From NCBI GenBank assembly GCA_016295895.1, contig JAEDKI010000049.1, positions 1 to 11,442 on the forward strand: DNA of 11,442 bases, given 5' to 3'. The position numbers and the translations under genes were made by a program. Below, one piece after another: positions 6,640 through 11,442 of the stretch. Position 1 is the stretch's first letter. The number at the start of each line of letters is the position of its first letter. Source of the stretch: Clostridiaceae bacterium. GTDB lineage: Bacteria > Bacillota > Clostridia > Oscillospirales > Acutalibacteraceae. The notes beneath the pieces were generated by a model, which was not told where the DNA came from, did not search any database, and saw only the letters and a program-made list of their open reading frames with translations.

Positions 6640-7806
6640 ATGGCGGATAAGAAAATTATTAATCTTTCAAAAAAGCGAAACAAAAAAACACTAAAAAAGA
6701 TTTTTTCAGTTCTGAAAATACCGATAGTAATTCTTGTCGTTGTTGCGGCGCTGTTTCTCAGCGCACGGCTGCTCGGCAATGTGGCGGTTTCCAACATAAC
6801 CGACGGAATAAGAAATATAAAAACCCTGTTTTCGGACGGCGGAGGATATCCCTATCCGATTGAAGCCTTCGGCTACGGAAAGACGGTCGATCTGGGCGGC
6901 AAGCCGATGATAATTTATGACGGCTCATGCGTTAACCTCAGCTCCTCGGCGGGCAAGGTCTTTGAAATGCCGCTGACCTATGCAAATTCAAAGGCAGTAA
7001 CCAAAAACGGCAGAGCGCTGATTTTCAGCAATTCTTCAAATTCCGTAATTCTTCGCAGCAGAACGGAACAGCTCGGCACCGTCAGCGAAAGCGGGCCGAT
7101 TGTTGCCGCCGCCCTTGCGAAAAACGGAAGCATTGCAACTTCTCATGCCACTGACGAATACCAAAGCGTTCTGAATGTCTATAATTCACGCTTCAAGAAA
7201 ATTTTTGAATGGGACTGCGCTCAGGAGAGAATAGCCGATATTTCTCTTTCATCAAACGGCAAAAAGATTGCCGCTTTGGCAATCGGAGCGGAAAATGCCG
7301 AGATTTATACAAGAATTCTGATTTTCAGTGCAGGCTCCGATGAGCCTGTTGCAGATGTTAAATACAGCGGAACTCTGTTCCTGAAGGTCGTTTATACCGA
7401 TTCAAACCGTGTTATTGCCGTTGGCGACAACAGAACCGTTGTTCTTGGCAAAGACGGAACTCAGCTTGATGAGCTTATCTATTCCGAAGACAGCATTTCG
7501 GCTGTCTGCTCCGACGGAAGCGGCAACACCGTTGTCTGCTATGAGGAATTCGGCGGCTCAAAGTCGGGAATAGTCCGTTTCTCAAAGAGCGGAAAAAGAA
7601 CATGCTCATTTTCCTTTGACGGTGTGCCCGAGTGTATGGATGCCGACGGAGGCAAAATAGCTCTTGTCAGCGGAAAAGAAATAATCGTTTATTCTTCAAC
7701 GGGCAAGGAGCAAAGGCGGATTGAAACAGAAAACTCCGTTTCGGAGATTATCTGCTGCTCGGGCAGTATCTATACTGTTGAGAGCGGAGAGATTCATAAA
7801 TATTGA
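6640..7806 (+). CDS. Membrane-anchored beta-propeller-like protein (DUF5711-like)
   Basis: This 388-residue protein has a very basic N-terminal cytoplasmic tail (residues 1-25, rich in Lys) and one hydrophobic segment (about 27-45). No lipobox or cleavage site is evident, so it should be a signal-anchored protein facing outside. From about 75 onward the chain is a series of short beta-strand repeats with Gly/Asp/Ser turns, such as NGRALIFSNS, NGKKIAALAIG, SNRVIAVGDN and DGGKIALVSGKEIIVYSS, as in a WD40/PQQ-like propeller without strict WD motifs. I recognise it as similar to DUF5711, whose biochemical role is unknown. The ribosome site is GGGG at 6628-6631. The adjacent CvpA-family gene suggests an envelope role, by context only. 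Its stop codon lies within a strong promoter for the next gene. Confidence 0.72.
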   Translation: MADKKIINLSKKRNKKTLKKIFSVLKIPIVILVVVAALFLSARLLGNVAVSNITDGIRNIKTLFSDGGGYPYPIEAFGYGKTVDLGGKPMIIYDGSCVNLSSSAGKVFEMPLTYANSKAVTKNGRALIFSNSSNSVILRSRTEQLGTVSESGPIVAAALAKNGSIATSHATDEYQSVLNVYNSRFKKIFEWDCAQERIADISLSSNGKKIAALAIGAENAEIYTRILIFSAGSDEPVADVKYSGTLFLKVVYTDSNRVIAVGDNRTVVLGKDGTQLDELIYSEDSISAVCSDGSGNTVVCYEEFGGSKSGIVRFSKSGKRTCSFSFDGVPECMDADGGKIALVSGKEIIVYSSTGKEQRRIETENSVSEIICCSGSIYTVESGEIHKY

Positions 7807-7831
7807 CATGCGATTCCGAATGGAGTAAAAT
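7803..7831 (+). promoter_or_regulatory. Strong sigma-A-type promoter for cvpA-pgsA-clp
   Basis: The -35 element TTGACA (7803-7808) matches consensus fully. A 17-base spacer follows, then the -10 element TAAAAT (7826-7831), one mismatch from TATAAT. The predicted start of transcription is near 7838, directly at the AAAGGCGG ribosome site (7838-7845) of the next gene. The leader would therefore be only about 16 bases. The -35 element includes the TGA stop of the preceding gene. No operator or terminator is visible around it. Confidence 0.65.
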
Positions 7832-7853
7832 TATACGAAAGGCGGATTGATAA

Positions 7854-8546
7854 ATGGAAAACATGGCTGTAATTGTTGATATTCTTTTGGTTGCTCTGCT
7901 TATAATATGCACCCTTGACGGCAGAAAAAAAGGCTTTGTCAAAATGGTGCTTGCCATTCTGGCTATGATAGTGAGCTGGATTGTTGCAAGAGAATATTCA
8001 GAGCCGGTTGCTCAATGGTTTGTTGAAACCTTTGTTCGTGAAAGGGTGACCGATTCGATTTCTCAGGCGATAACGGCAAATATCGGCGAAGGCGTTCAGA
8101 CCGTTGCTCAGGCTTTGCCGGGCTATATCAACGCCGCAATCGAGCAGGCGGGGCTTTCCGTTAATTCATTGCTGTCTCAGGCGGCTTCTGCGGAGAGTAT
8201 TGCCGAAATTTCCGAAAAAATCTATTCGGCGGCTCATAACATGATTATCATGCCTGCGGCAAAGGCTGTTGCGCTTTTCGTTGTCTTTGCGCTTTGCAAC
8301 GCCGTGCTGTCATGCTTTATCGGAATTATCAACAAGTTTTTTAAACTGCCCGTTCTCAAAACTCTTAACCGTTGGCTCGGCGCTCTGCTCGGAGCGGCAA
8401 AGGGCGTTTTTGCAGTCGGTATCATCTGCATAGTGCTTTATCTGATTTCATCGGTTGCGCCCGAAACGGCATTGGCAAAAGCGGTTGAAGGCTCGGCGGT
8501 TTTCAATGCGGTTATGACAATCGCAGACCCATTCTTGAATGTTTAA
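7854..8546 (+). CDS. CvpA family membrane protein
   Basis: This 230-residue integral membrane protein has the CvpA pattern. A first helix at about 5-20 is followed by the DGRKKGFVKM motif (22-31) and a second helix (about 31-46). An external amphipathic stretch (about 50-130) includes a Ser/Ala-rich part. Then come a third helix (about 134-160), the LNRWLGALLGAAKGV motif (171-185) typical of the family, and a fourth helix reaching about 200. CvpA was named for colicin V production in E. coli and has been linked to envelope stress tolerance; its mechanism is unknown. AAAGGCGG at 7838-7845 supports the ATG at 7854; an internal ATG at 7863 is less well placed. It should be the first gene of the promoter at 7803. 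Confidence 0.85.
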   Translation: MENMAVIVDILLVALLIICTLDGRKKGFVKMVLAILAMIVSWIVAREYSEPVAQWFVETFVRERVTDSISQAITANIGEGVQTVAQALPGYINAAIEQAGLSVNSLLSQAASAESIAEISEKIYSAAHNMIIMPAAKAVALFVVFALCNAVLSCFIGIINKFFKLPVLKTLNRWLGALLGAAKGVFAVGIICIVLYLISSVAPETALAKAVEGSAVFNAVMTIADPFLNV

Positions 8547-8558
8547 CAGGAGGTTATT

Positions 8559-9182
8559 ATGAAAGCTATTTTAAAGGAATATTTCACGGGCTGTCTGACT
8601 GTGCCCAATCTTCTTTCGCTTATCAGAATTTTGCTCATCCCCGTTTTTGCCGTTCTTTTCAATAACGGAAATTACGGCTGGGCGGTGTTTGTGCTCGTCC
8701 TTTCGGGTCTCAGCGACTTCTTTGACGGCAAGATTGCCCGCAGATTCAATCAGATAAGCGCACTCGGCAAAATGCTTGACCCGATTGCGGATAAGCTCAC
8801 TCAGATAACCATAGCAATTATGTTTTATCTGACCTTCAGAGGCAGCAGCGATTCAACCGTTAAGGCTTTCAGTTGGGTTTTCCTTATTTTCATTGCCAAG
8901 GAAGCCCTGATGGTTGTCGGCGGAGCGTTTATGATAGCTATGGGCATTAAGCCCAGCGCAGCAGAGATGCCCGGCAAGGTTGCGACCTTCGCTTTCTATG
9001 TAATAATGGGTCTTATCATCGCATTCGGCCCCGATATCGGAATGTTCGGCAAATGGTTCACTCTGCCCGCATGGCTTATGCTCGTTCTTGTATGTATCAG
9101 CGTAGTGTTGACGATAATTGCTTTCTGCAGCTATCTTCCGGGAGTTTACAGACAGGTCAAAGAGAAAAAAACAAGCAAATAA
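8559..9182 (+). CDS. pgsA: CDP-diacylglycerol--glycerol-3-phosphate 3-phosphatidyltransferase PgsA
   Basis: PgsA makes phosphatidylglycerophosphate from CDP-diacylglycerol and glycerol-3-phosphate, the committed step to phosphatidylglycerol and cardiolipin in the membrane. The protein has 207 residues, the usual length. The full CDP-alcohol phosphotransferase signature is present: D53, D56-G57, A60-R61, G70, D74 and D78 (within SDFFDGKIARR and ALGKMLDPIADK). These aspartates bind the metals and catalyse transfer. TVPNLLSLIRILLIPVF (14-30) is the typical first segment, and about five or six hydrophobic helices follow. A full AGGAGG at 8548-8553 lies five bases before the ATG. The assignment to PgsA over another CDP-alcohol transferase rests on length and the N-terminal NLLSLIRI pattern. 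Confidence 0.92.
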   Translation: MKAILKEYFTGCLTVPNLLSLIRILLIPVFAVLFNNGNYGWAVFVLVLSGLSDFFDGKIARRFNQISALGKMLDPIADKLTQITIAIMFYLTFRGSSDSTVKAFSWVFLIFIAKEALMVVGGAFMIAMGIKPSAAEMPGKVATFAFYVIMGLIIAFGPDIGMFGKWFTLPAWLMLVLVCISVVLTIIAFCSYLPGVYRQVKEKKTSK

Positions 9183-9202
9183 GATAATAAGGATCAGAAT
9201 AA

Positions 9203-11442
9203 ATGAAACAAGTATTATGTGCAAAATGCAAAAAACGCCCTGCGATGTTCTTTGTCACCAAGGTTGAGGGCGACAAAACAACTCAGGAGGGCTTGTGCCT
9301 TAAATGCGCCATGGAAATGAACATCGGCCCCGTTAAGCAGATTATGGAGAGCATGGGCATTTCAGAGGACGAGCTGGAGGATGTCAGCGAGCAGTTCGAG
9401 TCGATGTTCGGCGAGGACGGCGGATTTGAGCCCGGAGGAGCGGGAACAATGCCGTTTTTGCAGAATTTCGGTGCTGTCAGCAATCAGCAGAGCGGTTCTG
9501 AGGAGACCGTTTCGTCCGAAAAAGGCGAAAGCGGAGAAAAAAAGAAAAAATGGGGTAAAAAGGATAAATCCGAGAAAAAGAGAAAATATCTCAGCCAATT
9601 CTGCACCGACCTGACTGCGAAAGCTTATTCGGGCGAAATTGACCGGATTATCGGCAGAGATAACGAGATTCACAGAGCAATTCAGATTCTTTGCCGCAGA
9701 ACAAAGAACAATCCGTGCTTTATCGGCGAACCCGGTGTAGGCAAAACCGCAATTGCAGAGGGTCTTGCGCTCAGAATTGCGGCAGGAGATGTTCCGGCAA
9801 AGCTGAGAGATAAAGAGATTCATATGCTCGACCTTGCGGCTCTTGTTGCGGGCACACAGTTCAGAGGTCAGTTTGAAAGCAGAATCAAAGGCCTTGTTGA
9901 AGAAGTCCGCAGTGACGGCAATATTATCCTGTTTATCGACGAGGTTCATTCGCTCGTCGGAACGGGCGACGCCGAGGGCTCGATGAATGCGGCGAATATT
10001 CTGAAGCCCTCACTTTCAAGAGGCGAGATTCAGATTATCGGCGCAACCACATTTACCGAATACAGAAAATACATCGAAAAAGATGCGGCGCTTGAGCGCA
10101 GACTTCAGCCCATAAGGGTTGAGGAGCCGTCAATTGAACAGACGGTTGAAATGCTTAAAGGCGTTAAGGATTATTATGAGGATTTTCACCGTGTCAGCGT
10201 TACCGACACCTTGATTGAAAAGGCTGTAAGGCTTTCAGAGAGGTATATTAACGACAGATTTTTGCCCGACAAGGCGATTGACCTGCTCGATGAAGCCTGC
10301 ACCTGCGCAAATCTGAGAAACAAGAACATCAGCAATTTTGAAATTGCCTCTGCAAATCTTGCGGAGCTTGAAAGCCGTGAGGCGGAGCTTATGGACGCTT
10401 CGGGAGAGGCCGACTATGAGGAAATTGCAAAGGTTAAGGCGGAAATTCTTAAAAAGCGTGAAGAAGTGTCTGCTCTTGAAGCCCTTGCGGCTGATAATAA
10501 AGTGACAGAGGATGACCTTGCAAGGGTTATTCAGCTTTGGACGGGCATCCCCGCAAGCAAGGTTGTTGAAAGCGATCTTCGCAGACTTTCTGATCTTGAA
10601 GAAAACCTCAAGGCGGGTATTATCGGTCAGGATGAGGCTGTTTCGCTCGTCAGCGCAGCCGTCAGGAGGGGCAGAGTTCAGATAAGCCCCCGCCGCAGAC
10701 CTGCATCATTCATCTTTGTCGGCCCGACAGGCGTCGGCAAAACCGAGCTTGTCAAGCTTCTTGCAAAGGAACTGTTTGACACGCCCGAAACGCTTATCAG
10801 GCTCGACATGAGCGAGTTTATGGAGAAGCACTCCGTTTCGAGAATAATCGGCTCTCCTCCGGGATATGTCGGCTATGACGAGGCGGGTCAGCTCACCGAA
10901 AAGGTGCGCCGCAAGCCGTATTCGGTTGTGCTTTTTGATGAAATCGAAAAGGCACATCCCGATGTTATGAATATACTGCTTCAGATTCTCGATGAGGGTC
11001 GCATTACCGACGCTCAGGGCAGAACCGTAAGCTTTGAAAACACCGTAATCGTTATGACCTCAAATGCGGGCAGTAACAGGGGAGCGGGAGCGCTCGGCTT
11101 TGCAAAGACAAAGAACGAGGCTTCAAAGGAAAAAGCGCTCAAAGCTCTCAATGAATTCCTCAGACCCGAGTTTATCGGCAGGGTTGACGAGGTCGTTGTG
11201 TTCAATGACCTGACGGAGGAGGACTATGAGAAGATTGCCGTGCTGATGCTCAAAGAGTTTGTAGACCCGCTGAGCGACAAGGGAATAACCTTTACATGGG
11301 ACGACGCCGCAATCAGCACCATTGCCCGCCTTTCCGTTGACGGACCGAGGGGCGCAAGGGATCTTCGCAACACAATCAGGCGCAATGTTGAAGATGTAAT
11401 AACCGAGAAAATCGTCAACAGCGCCGACACGCCTGTAAAGGC
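9203..11442 (+). CDS. ClpE-like AAA+ unfoldase with N-terminal zinc finger (partial, runs off the right edge)
   Basis: The open frame of 746 codons reaches the window end without a stop. This Hsp100 unfoldase probably feeds proteins to ClpP. The N-terminus is a zinc finger, C6-C9-C32-C35 (CX2CX22CX2C), the pattern known for ClpE and similar to McsA, instead of the Clp_N repeat domain of ClpC/ClpB. An acidic Gly-rich linker (about 52-110) and a lysine cluster (113-128) follow. AAA-1 has Walker A GEPGVGKT (175-182), Walker B D246-E247, pore loop GTQFRGQFE and arginine fingers R299-R300. A short coiled middle domain spans about 380-430. AAA-2 has GPTGVGKT (507-514), D579-E580, pore GYVG (554-557), R660 and sensor 2 GAR (R719). 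LGF (631-633) sits where the ClpP-docking VGF/IGF loop is expected. AAGGA at 9189-9193 supports the start. Confidence 0.9.
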   Translation, partial: MKQVLCAKCKKRPAMFFVTKVEGDKTTQEGLCLKCAMEMNIGPVKQIMESMGISEDELEDVSEQFESMFGEDGGFEPGGAGTMPFLQNFGAVSNQQSGSEETVSSEKGESGEKKKKWGKKDKSEKKRKYLSQFCTDLTAKAYSGEIDRIIGRDNEIHRAIQILCRRTKNNPCFIGEPGVGKTAIAEGLALRIAAGDVPAKLRDKEIHMLDLAALVAGTQFRGQFESRIKGLVEEVRSDGNIILFIDEVHSLVGTGDAEGSMNAANILKPSLSRGEIQIIGATTFTEYRKYIEKDAALERRLQPIRVEEPSIEQTVEMLKGVKDYYEDFHRVSVTDTLIEKAVRLSERYINDRFLPDKAIDLLDEACTCANLRNKNISNFEIASANLAELESREAELMDASGEADYEEIAKVKAEILKKREEVSALEALAADNKVTEDDLARVIQLWTGIPASKVVESDLRRLSDLEENLKAGIIGQDEAVSLVSAAVRRGRVQISPRRRPASFIFVGPTGVGKTELVKLLAKELFDTPETLIRLDMSEFMEKHSVSRIIGSPPGYVGYDEAGQLTEKVRRKPYSVVLFDEIEKAHPDVMNILLQILDEGRITDAQGRTVSFENTVIVMTSNAGSNRGAGALGFAKTKNEASKEKALKALNEFLRPEFIGRVDEVVVFNDLTEEDYEKIAVLMLKEFVDPLSDKGITFTWDDAAISTIARLSVDGPRGARDLRNTIRRNVEDVITEKIVNSADTPVK
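9538..9544 (+). other. Candidate -1 ribosomal slippery heptamer
   Basis: A_AAA_AAG is read in the reading frame of the Clp gene (codons GAA AAA AAG), the same heptamer and phase as in E. coli dnaX. A -1 slip would add Glu-Lys-Met-Gly and stop at TAA 9556-9558, giving a protein of about 118 residues with only the zinc finger and acidic linker. No strong downstream hairpin is seen, and only a weak Shine-Dalgarno-like AAAGGCG lies upstream. Glu-Lys-Lys codon runs make this motif by chance. Confidence 0.2.

Noticed and set aside
6690..6710. A-tract/T-tract near-palindrome early in the DUF5711-like gene, considered as a terminator
   Set aside because: The stem has almost no G-C pairs and lies within Lys/Phe codons, so it does not form a credible intrinsic terminator.
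9154..9173. Possible CtsR operator before the Clp gene
   Set aside because: One heptad AGGTCAAA is present, but the second GGTCAAA copy expected three bases later is only an A tract, and the site lies inside pgsA coding sequence. Treated as chance.
9362..9949. Minus-strand open frame of 195 codons opposite the Clp gene
   Set aside because: It is antisense to a conserved AAA+ domain. The Phe/Leu-rich stretch is the complement of the Lys/Glu-rich linker.

Overview
The window is a gene-dense, non-mobile chromosomal stretch in which every gene lies on the + strand. GC content is moderate, roughly 45-50% where I counted. Gene content points to a Firmicutes/Clostridia genome, probably a gut-type Oscillospirales/Ruminococcaceae relative. 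The reasons are a Group II ECF transporter core followed by truA, a DUF5711-like protein next to a CvpA-family protein, a ClpE-type unfoldase with an N-terminal zinc finger, and strong AGGAGG-type ribosome binding sites. The family-level placement is inference; no rRNA or marker phylogeny is available here.

Region 1 (28-2577) carries the Holliday-junction motor genes ruvA and ruvB. A class I SAM-dependent methyltransferase of the RlmI/RlmK type follows. Region 2 (2574-3330) holds two small proteins of the same unusual design: two N-terminal membrane segments, an acidic linker and a C-terminal four-cysteine zinc ribbon. Their function is unknown. Region 3 (3344-6625) is ecfA1-ecfA2-ecfT, the energising module of an ECF vitamin/metal importer, followed by the tRNA pseudouridine synthase truA. 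No substrate-binding S component is present. Region 4 (6640-9182) has a membrane-anchored, probably beta-propeller protein (DUF5711-like), a CvpA-family membrane protein and the phosphatidylglycerophosphate synthase pgsA. Region 5 (9203 to the right edge) is a Clp/Hsp100 AAA+ unfoldase with a CX2CX22CX2C zinc finger in place of the usual Clp N-terminal repeat domain. It is cut by the end of the window.

Intergenic gaps are 0-20 bases, with three 4-base ATGA stop/start overlaps (at 2574, 4192 and 5055), so much of the window should be transcribed as long polycistrons. The exception is the 47-base gap at 7807-7853, which starts inside a near-perfect sigma-A promoter (TTGACA, 17-base spacer, TAAAAT) whose -35 element overlaps the stop codon of the preceding gene. 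That promoter probably starts a cvpA-pgsA-clp transcript. No tRNA, rRNA, riboswitch, CRISPR array, insertion sequence or convincing intrinsic terminator was seen. No stretch of more than 300 bases lacks a gene.

Most of the window is housekeeping. The parts most worth a second look are the tandem membrane/zinc-ribbon genes, the promoter inside the cluster, the architecture of the Clp protein, and a dnaX-like slippery heptamer at its linker that could yield a zinc-finger-only product.
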